The notes below the pieces were generated by a model, which saw only the letters and a program-made list of their open reading frames with translations, did no database searches and had not been told where the DNA came from. From contig NZ_CP007044.2 of the NCBI RefSeq assembly GCF_000520015.2, positions 3,348,001 through 3,412,000 on the forward strand: 64,000 nt of DNA, written 5' to 3'. This DNA comes from Chania multitudinisentens RB-25 (lineage in GTDB: Bacteria; Pseudomonadota; Gammaproteobacteria; Enterobacterales; Enterobacteriaceae). The position numbers were made by a program, and so were the translations under genes. Shown one piece after another: positions 16,688 through 24,989 of this stretch (the first letter of the stretch is position 1; each line of letters begins with the position of its first letter).

Positions 16688-17865
16688 TCGTGCCAGCGGC
16701 GCACCAGATAATTATGCTCATCCATCACCGAATTCCAGACCGCAACATGACTCATCCGTTGCTCATAGCTGCCACCGTCACGGATTTCACCCTGCGGGAT
16801 CAGCAGGTTGCCATAAGCATCCGGTAAGTTTTCGCTGGCGGCTTTGCCCGCGTACCAATAATCCCATTCGGCAGACGACAGGTAAGGGCGGCTGCGCTGG
16901 GGGTTGGAAATGTAGTAGCCTTGCCTGGCCATCATGGCGCCCGGCCAGCCAGACTGCCACCAGTTAAGGTAGGCATAGGCGGCATCAAGCGTTCTGCCGC
17001 TTGTGCAGCGTGATAAAGACAACCCACCATACCAGGCCCGGTAGCCTTCACGCGGGGTGGCCAGTTTATAACCCTGCTGCTGATAGTGATGGCGGAAATA
17101 GGTGGGGGCCCACAGGCTTTGAATGCTAACGCCAGGATCATCGATCAGCCGATAAGCTTCATCCTGGCTGGCCCAGAAAGCCGCAAAATGCCCCTGGCGG
17201 TGCAAAGCCGAGAGCACATTGGTCAAGTTGTCGATCTCTTCCAGATTAAGATTCCCCACGTTGGCAAAACGCGCCAGCCCAGCCCCTTGGGCGGCCAGCG
17301 CCGCATCCAGGCCGCCCATGGCTGCATCATCCTGAAGTGCCACCTGGCCGCTAAAGGCGGGGTGCAGCAACCAGCCCCAGCTTTCTTCCTCGTCGCGCAG
17401 AATCTGAGGTAAACGAGCGGTATGATAGGCGAAACTGTCGGCGTTGTGCGTTAACGGTAGCATACTGATGTGCTCGGTCGGCTGGCTGCCCAAGCTGTGA
17501 TCGTGTTGTACATACAGGCGTTGTACCGGTACGCTGCCATCGCCCAGCCTGCCACCGGGAAACAGCGTTCCCAGCTTGGGCAGATCGTTAATCTCATCCC
17601 AATAATTCAACCGATGAATATCAAGCGGTTGAATAGCCCGAGCTGGCCAGACGAAATCTACATTGTGAAACCACTGGTCATACAGGTCATAACGTTCCGG
17701 GTGCATCACCGCAATGCGCTGCGCATCCCGCACATCGCAGATCTGGTATTCGATCTGGAACCCAAGATCTTGCTCGGCGCGCTGGCGCAGGATCTCCAGC
17801 AGGGTGACAGAAGTACCCAATACGCGCAAAGTGATGGGGTTTACAGCGGCGGTGGTTGGTTTCAT
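16672..17865 (-). CDS. Solute-binding-protein-like protein without signal peptide
   Basis: 397-residue protein resembling family 1 extracellular solute-binding proteins of the PotD/spermidine type: LRVLGTSVTLLEILRQRAEQDLGFQIEY at the start, a YDLYDQW segment, and a C-terminal AYAYLNWWQSGWPGAMM region like that of polyamine-type binding proteins. The N-terminus (MKPTTAAVNPITL) shows neither a signal peptide, a lipobox nor a twin-arginine motif. The open frame upstream to 17940 does not supply one either. No permease or ATPase genes accompany it. It may be a cytoplasmic binding or sensing protein, or depend on an unusual export route. Its start overlaps the CobW gene stop by four bases, so it is the last gene of the minus-strand operon. 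Confidence 0.7.
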   Translation of the reverse strand: MKPTTAAVNPITLRVLGTSVTLLEILRQRAEQDLGFQIEYQICDVRDAQRIAVMHPERYDLYDQWFHNVDFVWPARAIQPLDIHRLNYWDEINDLPKLGTLFPGGRLGDGSVPVQRLYVQHDHSLGSQPTEHISMLPLTHNADSFAYHTARLPQILRDEEESWGWLLHPAFSGQVALQDDAAMGGLDAALAAQGAGLARFANVGNLNLEEIDNLTNVLSALHRQGHFAAFWASQDEAYRLIDDPGVSIQSLWAPTYFRHHYQQQGYKLATPREGYRAWYGGLSLSRCTSGRTLDAAYAYLNWWQSGWPGAMMARQGYYISNPQRSRPYLSSAEWDYWYAGKAASENLPDAYGNLLIPQGEIRDGGSYEQRMSHVAVWNSVMDEHNYLVRRWHDFLRA

Positions 17866-18914
17866 AGCGTGCTGGCTCCGATAGCATCGGTTTCTGTAGT
17901 GTAAGGTTGCAGAAAATGCGTAAAGGCATTGTGCAGGCATGCAGAGCTAATACCGCGCATGATAAACACTAACTGTGATTGCCGCCGCGTTTCTGGCCAA
18001 GCCGAGAGATGAATGGGCGGATGCAGGCTGTGCTGCACGCCGTGGATCACCACGGGGGTAGCGCTTTCAGCCACATTGAGCAACCCTTTTATCCGCAGTA
18101 TAGATTGACCATGGCAATGTAGCAGCATCGATAACCAAACGGCGAAAGCCGACCAGTTAATCTGCTGTTCAAAGGTGATCACACAGGTGGTGGTGGCCGG
18201 ATGCTCGGCGCTGGCGTCTGACAGGGGAGCCTGTGCTTTCAGCGGCCCCGCGACTTTGCCCAACCAGCGCCGAAAACGCTGCGGAGCCTGTGGATTGAAC
18301 GGCGTTTCGAACAGGCTGAGATCGCCATCTGCCAGCTCAGTGCTGCAAGCGATTTGCGCCAATGGATTCAACTGTTGCAGATACGCCCGCAGCGCAGGCA
18401 AAGCGGCCGGTGAAACGCGGTCAGTTTTACTCAACAGCAACCAGTCAGCGGCGGTGACCTGCGCCAGCCATTCCGGTTGCTGTTCCGCCTGCTGCCAACC
18501 ATGTTCGCTGTCAACCAGCGTGACCAGCATCCCCTGCGAGAAATGGTACTGGAGTTGCCGATCGTGCAGCAGCGTAGCCAGAATAGGCGCAGGGTCTGCC
18601 AGCCCGGTGGTTTCAAGAATGATTTTGCTGAAAGGGGGAAGCTGGCCGCGTTGGCGGCGCTCATACAAATCCAGCAACGCCTGCTTTAGCTCACCGCGAA
18701 TAGCACAGCACAGGCACCCCCCCGGCAGCAGCACAATATCGGGAGCCACCTCGTTCAGCAGTAGATGATCGATCCCCACTTCACCGAACTCATTAACCAG
18801 CAGCGCCACATCGTGCCAATCTGGCCCGGCCAGCAAACGCTTTAACAGCGTGGTTTTGCCACTGCCGAGGAAACCGCTCAGAACATGTACTGGCAGTTTA
18901 TTTTCCTGAGTCAT
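17862..18914 (-). CDS. CobW/G3E-family GTPase (putative metallochaperone)
   Basis: 350-residue G3E P-loop GTPase. Walker A is GFLGSGKTTLL (about residues 15-25), the metal-binding CxCC appears as GGCLCC near residues 66-71, a Walker-B-like segment is IILETTGLADP (about 98-108), and LLSKTD (about 156-161) resembles the guanine-recognition NKxD with the first residue changed to S. A C-terminal CobW_C-like domain follows. Members load zinc, cobalt or other metals onto client enzymes. The zinc-type deacetylase encoded in the same operon is a plausible client (inference). It overlaps its neighbours on both sides by four bases. Confidence 0.9.
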   Translation of the reverse strand: MTQENKLPVHVLSGFLGSGKTTLLKRLLAGPDWHDVALLVNEFGEVGIDHLLLNEVAPDIVLLPGGCLCCAIRGELKQALLDLYERRQRGQLPPFSKIILETTGLADPAPILATLLHDRQLQYHFSQGMLVTLVDSEHGWQQAEQQPEWLAQVTAADWLLLSKTDRVSPAALPALRAYLQQLNPLAQIACSTELADGDLSLFETPFNPQAPQRFRRWLGKVAGPLKAQAPLSDASAEHPATTTCVITFEQQINWSAFAVWLSMLLHCHGQSILRIKGLLNVAESATPVVIHGVQHSLHPPIHLSAWPETRRQSQLVFIMRGISSACLHNAFTHFLQPYTTETDAIGASTL

Positions 18915-19219
18915 CGCGCCTCCAAAGGTGCCAATGCAGCAAGATAGTGACTGTCGAGGGGATCGATAGGCTGTTTCAGCAAGCGTTCTGCCTCAACCCA
19001 AAGTTGCTCCAGGCGGTTGATAATCTGCTGTTGACCGGTCGGGCTTGACAGTAACCAGGCGCTGCCATGCACATCGCTTAACCTTAGCCGGAACGGCGCT
19101 AATGCACGGTTCAGCACGGCGAGTTGCTGTAACCGCCGTTGGCGCGCTGGCAAAGCCTGCTGTTGCAGTGGATCGCTCCACTGCGGCGCATCATTTAGTA
19201 ATCCACACAGTCCGCACAT
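18911..19219 (-). CDS. Small CxxC protein, unknown function, coupled to CobW
   Basis: 102-residue protein beginning MCGLCGLLNDAPQWSD, with a CxxC at residues 2 and 5, then a mostly helical, Leu/Gln/Arg-rich body. The start at 19219 has GAGGAG eight bases upstream; an earlier in-frame start at 19249 is possible but has no ribosome site. The N-terminal MCGLCG superficially recalls the MCG start of Ntn glutamine amidotransferases, but the protein is far too short and nothing else matches. The four-base overlap with the CobW gene suggests a partner of that GTPase. I do not recognise the family. Confidence 0.65.
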   Translation of the reverse strand: MCGLCGLLNDAPQWSDPLQQQALPARQRRLQQLAVLNRALAPFRLRLSDVHGSAWLLSSPTGQQQIINRLEQLWVEAERLLKQPIDPLDSHYLAALAPLEAR

Positions 19220-19235
19220 GATGGGGCTCCTCAGA

Positions 19236-19982
19236 TCAGGGCATAACATCGCCGGAGTTGGGCCCCAGCGTTTGCCCTACGTACAGATTGCCGCCAGGAT
19301 CGCTGGCTAACAACAACGCCGTGGGGGCAATTTCGTCGGCGTAGCCGAAGCGGCCCAGCGGCAGTTCAGCGGCTTTAGCAGCCTTCCAGGCACTGCTGAT
19401 CCCGGCAACCAGCGGGGTTTCTATCGGCCCAGGGGCAATGGCATTCACCAGCACGTTCTGGCTGGCGACCTCCAGCGCCAACGATTTGGTAAAGCCAAGC
19501 ACGCCCGCTTTAGCCGCTGCGTAGTGGCTGAGTTCGGCACCGCCTTTAATCCCCAGCTGTGACGCAATATTAATGATGCGCCCCCAGCGTTGTTGCAGCA
19601 TATAAGGCAAAGCGCGCTGTGCGGCGATAAAAACGCTGCGCAGATCGACCGCCATCATTTCATCCCACATTGCCAGCGTCAGTTCGGTGCAGCGCGCCTG
19701 TGTCAGCATACCGGCGTTGTTCACCAGAATGTCGATACCGCCCAACAGGCGCACACATTCATCCACGCCACGTTGTGCCCCAACGGGATCGCCAACGTCC
19801 GCGACCACGCCATAACAGTCTGCTCCCAATGTGCGGCAGTGGCTGACAATAGTTGCCAACCCGGATTCATGGCGATCGCTGAGTACCAGTGCGCTGCCTT
19901 CTGCGGCAAACCGGCGGGCAATGGCGGCACCAATGCCGCTGGCCGCCCCGGTGATCAGTGTTCGACGATGTTGCAGTAGCAT
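19236..19982 (-). CDS. Short-chain dehydrogenase/reductase (SDR)
   Basis: Classical SDR of 248 residues, the usual length. TGAASGIG (about 11-18) binds the cofactor, LVLSDRHESG with an Asp after strand 2 suggests NAD preference, and NNAG (about 88-91), a serine in INIASQLG (about 138) and YAAAK (about 152-156) form the catalytic tetrad. PGPIETPL is present. The substrate is unknown. It lies 17 bases before the small CxxC gene and 20 bases after the other SDR gene, all on the minus strand. Confidence 0.88.
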   Translation of the reverse strand: MLLQHRRTLITGAASGIGAAIARRFAAEGSALVLSDRHESGLATIVSHCRTLGADCYGVVADVGDPVGAQRGVDECVRLLGGIDILVNNAGMLTQARCTELTLAMWDEMMAVDLRSVFIAAQRALPYMLQQRWGRIINIASQLGIKGGAELSHYAAAKAGVLGFTKSLALEVASQNVLVNAIAPGPIETPLVAGISSAWKAAKAAELPLGRFGYADEIAPTALLLASDPGGNLYVGQTLGPNSGDVMP

Positions 19983-20002
19983 TTTTGGCTCCCAGTGTCG
20001 GT

Positions 20003-20779
20003 TTAGTCTGGCCAGCGAACGGTCAGACCACCATCGATAATCAGACTCTGCCCGGTGATGTAAGAGGCATCATCGCTGCACAGAAAACGGATCAGGCGAG
20101 CCACTTCTTCCGGCCGCCCGACGCGGCCCAGTGGAATGCTGCGGGCGGCTTTTGCCAATCCTTCCGGGCCCAGTGAATTGTGTTTATCCAGCGATTGTGG
20201 GGTTTCAATCAGGCCAGGGATAACCGCATTGCAGCGAATGCCGCGTGGGGCCAGCTCAACGGCCATTGAACGGCAGATACCCGGCACACCAGCCTTGGCG
20301 GCGGCGTAATGGGCGTGGTCCTGCCAACCGTAGACGCCCCCCGCAATGGATGAAATAGCGACCATACTGCCTGTACCCTGCATCTGGTGAGAAGCCGCGC
20401 GGAATAGCCGCATCACACCGCTTAAATCGACGTCAAGCATTTCATGCCATTGCTCATCGCTCATCTCGCCAATCGGGGAGCGGCGCAGCAAACCGGCATT
20501 GGCCACGGCATAATCAATACGGCCAAAATGTTCTGCTGCCCGTTGCGCGAAGGCATTAACGGAAAGCGTTGAAGTGACATCCAGATCCAGCCACAGCGCT
20601 TCGCCGCCGCTGGCTTCGAGCTGTGCGGCGGCTGGCCGATAATCATGTACGTCTCGGGATAAATACCCGGCGGCAACGCGTATGCCGCAACGGGCAAACT
20701 CCAGTGCCAGAGCCAGGCCGATGCCGCTGGCGGCTCCGCTTATCAGCGCAACCGGGCGTGATGTTGTATGTTCAATCAT
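20003..20779 (-). CDS. Short-chain dehydrogenase/reductase (SDR)
   Basis: 258-residue SDR with SGAASGIG (about 12-19) as the nucleotide motif, ANAGLLR (about 95-101), a catalytic serine in AISSIAGG (about 146-149) and YAAAKAG (about 160-166). It is clearly distinct in sequence from the neighbouring SDR, so not a recent duplicate. The start at 20779 follows AAGGA; the frame continues upstream to 20890 without a ribosome site. The substrate is unknown. Two consecutive SDRs in the operon suggest successive alcohol oxidations, or alternative substrates. Confidence 0.87.
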   Translation of the reverse strand: MIEHTTSRPVALISGAASGIGLALALEFARCGIRVAAGYLSRDVHDYRPAAAQLEASGGEALWLDLDVTSTLSVNAFAQRAAEHFGRIDYAVANAGLLRRSPIGEMSDEQWHEMLDVDLSGVMRLFRAASHQMQGTGSMVAISSIAGGVYGWQDHAHYAAAKAGVPGICRSMAVELAPRGIRCNAVIPGLIETPQSLDKHNSLGPEGLAKAARSIPLGRVGRPEEVARLIRFLCSDDASYITGQSLIIDGGLTVRWPD

Positions 20780-20826
20780 GGTGAATTCCTTGTTATCAGC
20801 ACAGGGTATTGCTACCCCTGTGCAGG

Positions 20827-22167
20827 TTATTTCACGCTGTGGGGCGCCACGTGGCGGGCAAACAGCATAATGATGCCGGAGGCAAAGCACGGGATTGCGC
20901 CAAAGAACAGGGCGGCACTCTGCCAGTTGCCGCCAGTGCTGAGGATGGTGGTGGTGCCAATACCGGCAATGATGGCGCCGACCGGCCCCATGGCACCGAT
21001 CAATGCCCCAGCGGTGGCACGGATCGCGGTTGGGAAGCTTTCACTGATAAAAAACAGGGCGGCGGCATAGGGCCCAATCAGGAAAAACAGGCCAATGCTG
21101 TACAGCAGGACGATAACGGCGAACTCGCTTGGGCAGTAGAGCATAGCGGCAAAGGACAGGCCGCCCAGTATCCACCCCACGGCGATGGTATTCCGCCGCC
21201 CGAAACGATCCCCCAACCAGCCGTGAACCAGATAGCCGCAGTAGCCAACGAGGTTGCACAACACCAGAATTAACAATGAGTTGGCAAAAGAAATGTTGTG
21301 TACCTTGGTGAGCACCGTAGTACCAAGGACGCTGAAGATCTGAATGGCAAACCAGTTAATCAGTACGGCACAGCTCAGCACCAGCGTGGCGCGTAACGAA
21401 GTACCGCGAAACGTGGCTGCCAGCCCGGCGTTCTGATGTTGCTGGTAGTCAATATGATAATCTTCGGCGACCTGGCGCGCTTTTTCTGGCTGGTTGGCGT
21501 GACGCAGGCGGTGAATGTGCTGGTGGATTTGAAACTGTGGGGTTTCTTTTAGTTTCAGCGCCAGCAGGGCGATGAGAAACGAAGGCAGTGCGGCAAAGAT
21601 GAAGCTGCCCTGCCAGCCGATAATCGGCATCAATAGCGCAGTCAGCGCCGAGGCAACCAGAGCCCCAACCGGCCAACCGCCCTGAACCAGACTATAGATA
21701 AAACCTTTACGCCGGTTCAGTTTGGGATCGTTAACGGCGGCATACATCTCAGTGAGGTAAGTCGCATTCACCGTTTGCTCGGCGTAACCTAACCCTGCTA
21801 CAGAACGGATGCCGATTAAGGCACCTTTGCCCCAGGCTCCTCCTACCGCAGTTAACAGCGAGCAGAGCGCTGCACCGGAAACCGTAATAACGATGCCCAA
21901 GCGGCGGCCAAGCCTGTCAACCAATGGGCCGACGGCCAGAGCCACAATCGCCCCGCCAACGGCGACCCAGGTTGCCAGCTTGGCTTGTTCAACCTCATTC
22001 CAGTTGAAATGGCGACCAATTTCCGGCAGCAGAGTGCCGAACAGAATAAAGTCATACACTGCGAATACCCAGGCGAAGAACGCAATCCAGGTAGCGAATT
22101 TGACATCTTTAATGCTTAACTGCTGCGGCTGCCAGCCATCGACCGTTGTTTTTTGATAGATGCTCAT
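20827..22167 (-). CDS. MFS transporter (metabolite:H+ symporter type)
   Basis: 446-residue 12-helix transporter. GPLVDRLGRRLG (loop 2-3) and HGWLGDRFGRRN (loop 8-9) are the paired superfamily motifs, and RSVAGLGYAEQTVNATYLTEMY resembles the sugar/aromatic-acid symporter branch. It probably imports the compound degraded by this operon. The start is taken at ATG 22167; a GTG at 22179 is the alternative and neither has a strong ribosome site. The deacetylase gene ends 35 bases upstream. Confidence 0.88.
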   Translation of the reverse strand: MSIYQKTTVDGWQPQQLSIKDVKFATWIAFFAWVFAVYDFILFGTLLPEIGRHFNWNEVEQAKLATWVAVGGAIVALAVGPLVDRLGRRLGIVITVSGAALCSLLTAVGGAWGKGALIGIRSVAGLGYAEQTVNATYLTEMYAAVNDPKLNRRKGFIYSLVQGGWPVGALVASALTALLMPIIGWQGSFIFAALPSFLIALLALKLKETPQFQIHQHIHRLRHANQPEKARQVAEDYHIDYQQHQNAGLAATFRGTSLRATLVLSCAVLINWFAIQIFSVLGTTVLTKVHNISFANSLLILVLCNLVGYCGYLVHGWLGDRFGRRNTIAVGWILGGLSFAAMLYCPSEFAVIVLLYSIGLFFLIGPYAAALFFISESFPTAIRATAGALIGAMGPVGAIIAGIGTTTILSTGGNWQSAALFFGAIPCFASGIIMLFARHVAPHSVK

Positions 22168-22202
22168 GTTTGCTGTCACTTATACAAGAGGGAAGGTCGG
22201 GT

Positions 22203-23084
22203 TCAGACTTTACGCGGCGCGCGGCGCAGGTAGTCGTCGGCAATTTCATCAAAGGTCATGAAGCGGACACCTTGATGGCTCTGGATATGCTTGATTAACC
22301 GCTCCAGCATCAGCAACACCTGTGGGCGACCTGCTACGTCGGGGTGGATGGTGATGGTAAAGACCGCGTAGTCGTTTTCGCGGTACACCCAGTCGAACTG
22401 ATCGCGCCACATCTCTTCCAGGTGGCGAGGGTTGACAAAACCGTGGCTGTTAGGGGATTTCTTGATGAACATCATCGGGGGCAGATCGTCCAGATACCAG
22501 TTAGCCGGGATCTCCACCAGATTGGTTTCTTCGCCGCGTTGCAGCGGTTTCATCCAGGTGTCGGGATGCTGGCTGTAGTCAATGCGGGTCCAACTGTCGC
22601 CGACGCGCACATAGTAAGGGTGGAAGTCGTTGTGCATCAGGCTGTGATCGTATTTGATGCCTTTTTTCAGCAGAAGCTCATTGGTGACGTTGCTGAATTC
22701 CCACCAGGGGGCGACATAACCGGTAGGGCGTTTACCCGCGAGCTGTGTCACCAAATCGATGCAGCGATCTAAAATGGCTTCTTCTTGCGCGGGGGTCATG
22801 GCGATCGGGTTTTCATGGCTATAGCCGTGTACCCCGATTTCGTGCCCGGCGGCGGCCACGGCCTTCATTTGCTCAGGAAAAGTTTCGATAGAGTGGCCTG
22901 GAATGAACCAGGTGGTGCGCAGGTTATGGTCGGCAAACAGTTTCAACAGCCGTGGCGCGCCAACTTCACCGGCAAACAGACCGCGTGAAATATCATCGGG
23001 TGAGTCTTCACCGCCATAAGATCCTAGCCAGCCAGCAACGGCATCCACATCTACGCCAAACGCACAGAGTATTTCTTTAGCCAT
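22203..23084 (-). CDS. Polysaccharide-deacetylase family amidohydrolase (PuuE/imidase-like)
   Basis: 293-residue NodB-homology protein without signal peptide, so cytoplasmic. CAFGVDVDAVAGWLGSYGG (about 6-24) has the motif 1 aspartates, and HEIGVHGYSHENP (about 75-87) is the metal-binding HxxxH motif. FTITIHPDVAGRPQ (about 239-252) closes the site. The sequence type is that of allantoinase PuuE, the Helicobacter PgdA relative and bacterial cyclic imide hydrolases, which open ring amides, rather than of secreted chitin or peptidoglycan deacetylases. Next to an amidase this suggests ring opening followed by half-amide hydrolysis (inference). The ribosome site AGGAGA precedes ATG 23084. Confidence 0.85.
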   Translation of the reverse strand: MAKEILCAFGVDVDAVAGWLGSYGGEDSPDDISRGLFAGEVGAPRLLKLFADHNLRTTWFIPGHSIETFPEQMKAVAAAGHEIGVHGYSHENPIAMTPAQEEAILDRCIDLVTQLAGKRPTGYVAPWWEFSNVTNELLLKKGIKYDHSLMHNDFHPYYVRVGDSWTRIDYSQHPDTWMKPLQRGEETNLVEIPANWYLDDLPPMMFIKKSPNSHGFVNPRHLEEMWRDQFDWVYRENDYAVFTITIHPDVAGRPQVLLMLERLIKHIQSHQGVRFMTFDEIADDYLRRAPRKV

Positions 23085-23185
23085 GATATTTTCTCCTGGG
23101 GTTGCGAGTTATCGCAGGTAAACCGGCAGCCTGGTGGCCTTCGGCGTTATCAGGTTGTCTCCCTTCAGCACTGCGGGGCGGCACC

Positions 23186-24562
23186 TTAATCTTGTCGAGT
23201 TATGTGTTGTTCTATGCTGAGAGCCATGTTCAGCAGGCGTTGGTCATCACCCGTGGGTAACGACAACAACAGGCTGGTGGCTAATCCATGTTGATCCTGG
23301 CCGGTTGGCATGGCGATGCCGGGCATATCCAATAAGCTGCCTGGCATGGTTAGGCGCAACGTTGCCAGATTGATACGGGCGAACAGATCGGCATCGTTTT
23401 CCAGTGGGGCTAATGCAGGGGCGACATGGGCGACGGTCGGCGTGACCAGCAAAGCGCCGTTTAACTCGGCCCGTATTTGCCGTTGCCAATGGGCGCGCTG
23501 TTGTAGAAAACGTTGCGGCAGATCGGCAGGCAATGCGCCGGCCGCAATCAGGCGGGCATGGACACGGGGGTCCAGGTGTGCAGCCTGCGAGCCTTCAAGC
23601 AGCGGGCGATGCAGCGCCAGCGCTTCAACAGCCCCCGGCCATCCTTCTTGGGCTATCCAGCGTAAGCTCTGGTGCAGCGTGGCCACCGGGCGCAGATCGA
23701 TCTGCACTCCACCCACAGTGAGTTTATCCAGCATCTCCAGCAGGTTTTGCCGCACGCAGGGTTCAACGGATTGATCGTTGAGGATTTCACTATCAACCCG
23801 TAATACCAGTTCGTGCGGTGGGATCGTGGGTTGTTTGGCGGGGGCATCGGCCAGCAAGCGATCCAGAGCTAGTGCATCACGCACGCTGCGGCAGATCGGG
23901 CCGAGAGTGTCCAGGCTTTGCGCCAGTGGAAATACTCCGTGGCGGCTATAACGCTGGCGACTGCTGCGATAGCCGATCAGGCCAGTGAATGCGGCCGGGA
24001 TGCGAACGGAGCCCGCAGTATCGGTTCCCATGGCGATAGGTACGACACCCAACTTCACTGCACAGCCGGCACCGCTGGAAGAACCGCCTGGAACGTGCGC
24101 TATACCGTGACGATCGTAAATGGCCGGAGTGCCGAAATAGGGATTAAGGCCCAGCCCGGAATAGGCAAACTCGCTGAGATTGGTTTTACCCAAGCTGACC
24201 AGGCCCGCCGCCTGTAACCGGGAAACAATGGCTGCATCTGCACTGGCCTGCGGGGAAGCGAGGCGGGTAGGGGAACCGGCGGTTGTCAGTGAACCAGCCA
24301 GATCAAACAGATCTTTCCAAGCGATAGGAATGCCATCCAGTGGGCTTAAGGGAGCACCACGTTGCCAGCGCAGCGTGGCATCAGCAGCTTCACGCCGAGC
24401 GCGTTCAGGCAGCAGACTGATAAACACCTCGGGCAGGGTTTTTGCCAGAGCCAAGGCCTGTTCAAGCAAATCGCTTGGGGTCACGATTCCCTGGCGGAAT
24501 TGTGCGGCAAAATAGCTGGCATCGTGGGTATTGCCAGAATGCGCTAACCGTTTCTCATCCAT
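23186..24562 (-). CDS. Amidase signature family hydrolase
   Basis: 458-residue amidase with the Ser-cisSer-Lys triad: lysine in PIAWKDLFD (about residue 84), serine in GTDTAGSVRIP and cis-serine in the glycine/serine-rich PGGSSSGAG. It hydrolyses a linear amide to acid and ammonia; the substrate is unknown. It is the first gene of the minus-strand operon and starts opposite the GntR-type regulator gene across about 430 bases of AT-rich DNA. GAGG precedes the ATG. With the imidase-like gene behind it, a half-amidase role is the best guess. GatA is excluded because there are no gatB/gatC neighbours. Confidence 0.87.
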   Translation of the reverse strand: MDEKRLAHSGNTHDASYFAAQFRQGIVTPSDLLEQALALAKTLPEVFISLLPERARREAADATLRWQRGAPLSPLDGIPIAWKDLFDLAGSLTTAGSPTRLASPQASADAAIVSRLQAAGLVSLGKTNLSEFAYSGLGLNPYFGTPAIYDRHGIAHVPGGSSSGAGCAVKLGVVPIAMGTDTAGSVRIPAAFTGLIGYRSSRQRYSRHGVFPLAQSLDTLGPICRSVRDALALDRLLADAPAKQPTIPPHELVLRVDSEILNDQSVEPCVRQNLLEMLDKLTVGGVQIDLRPVATLHQSLRWIAQEGWPGAVEALALHRPLLEGSQAAHLDPRVHARLIAAGALPADLPQRFLQQRAHWQRQIRAELNGALLVTPTVAHVAPALAPLENDADLFARINLATLRLTMPGSLLDMPGIAMPTGQDQHGLATSLLLSLPTGDDQRLLNMALSIEQHITRQD

Positions 24563-24572
24563 GCCTGCCTCA

Positions 24573-24603
24573 AAAATGTATTTTTTAATAAAACATACAT
24601 TTT
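24573..24603. promoter_or_regulatory. Inverted repeat, candidate GntR operator
   Basis: Perfect 9-base arms AAAATGTAT and ATACATTTT separated by 13 bases, 11 bases upstream of the amidase start and inside an AT-rich region shared with the divergent regulator gene. The TGTAT...ATACA half-sites resemble those of GntR/FadR-type proteins. Confidence 0.55.
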
Positions 24604-24754
24604 AAATTAACAAGGCCGCTGCCAGCTGTCAGCCGATTTAGTTATTTTTTGTACTATTTTGTGATCTAAATGATGTTTAAATGTTAAATAAATGAAATTT
24701 GACGTCGCCTCTGTGCGATCTGCATGCAGAAAATGGGTGGGTAGGACACTTTAA

Positions 24755-24781
24755 AATGAATGTTTACTAAAATTATTCATT
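24755..24781. promoter_or_regulatory. Second inverted repeat in the amidase-gntR intergenic region
   Basis: Arms AATGAAT and ATTCATT separated by 13 bases, the same spacer length as the repeat at 24573-24603. The two together may be sites for one regulator controlling both directions. The rest of 24563-24989 is AT-rich with no gene seen. Confidence 0.45.
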
Positions 24782-24989
24782 AATGAGTGGTTGATAGCTG
24801 CTCATCTCATGCAGGAAAGAACAGGGTGCAGGGTAAAAATGTGATTTTAGCCTTAAAGAACAGATGGATATATGATGGTAGTTTACGAGGCAAAACGTAT
24901 GGTGTGAGCAGAGGACACATCAACTTAGCAACGAGAATGTGCCATAATAGCCGTCATTCAACTGAAAATGGTTGCAGAGTTACGCGCGA

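Noticed and set aside
18175..18768. 197-codon plus-strand frame inside the CobW gene.
   Set aside because: Ser/Arg/Cys-rich antisense shadow of a gene with intact P-loop and CxCC motifs.
23310..23774. 154-codon plus-strand frame inside the amidase gene.
   Set aside because: Antisense shadow, rich in Arg, Ser and Cys; the amidase has all catalytic motifs.
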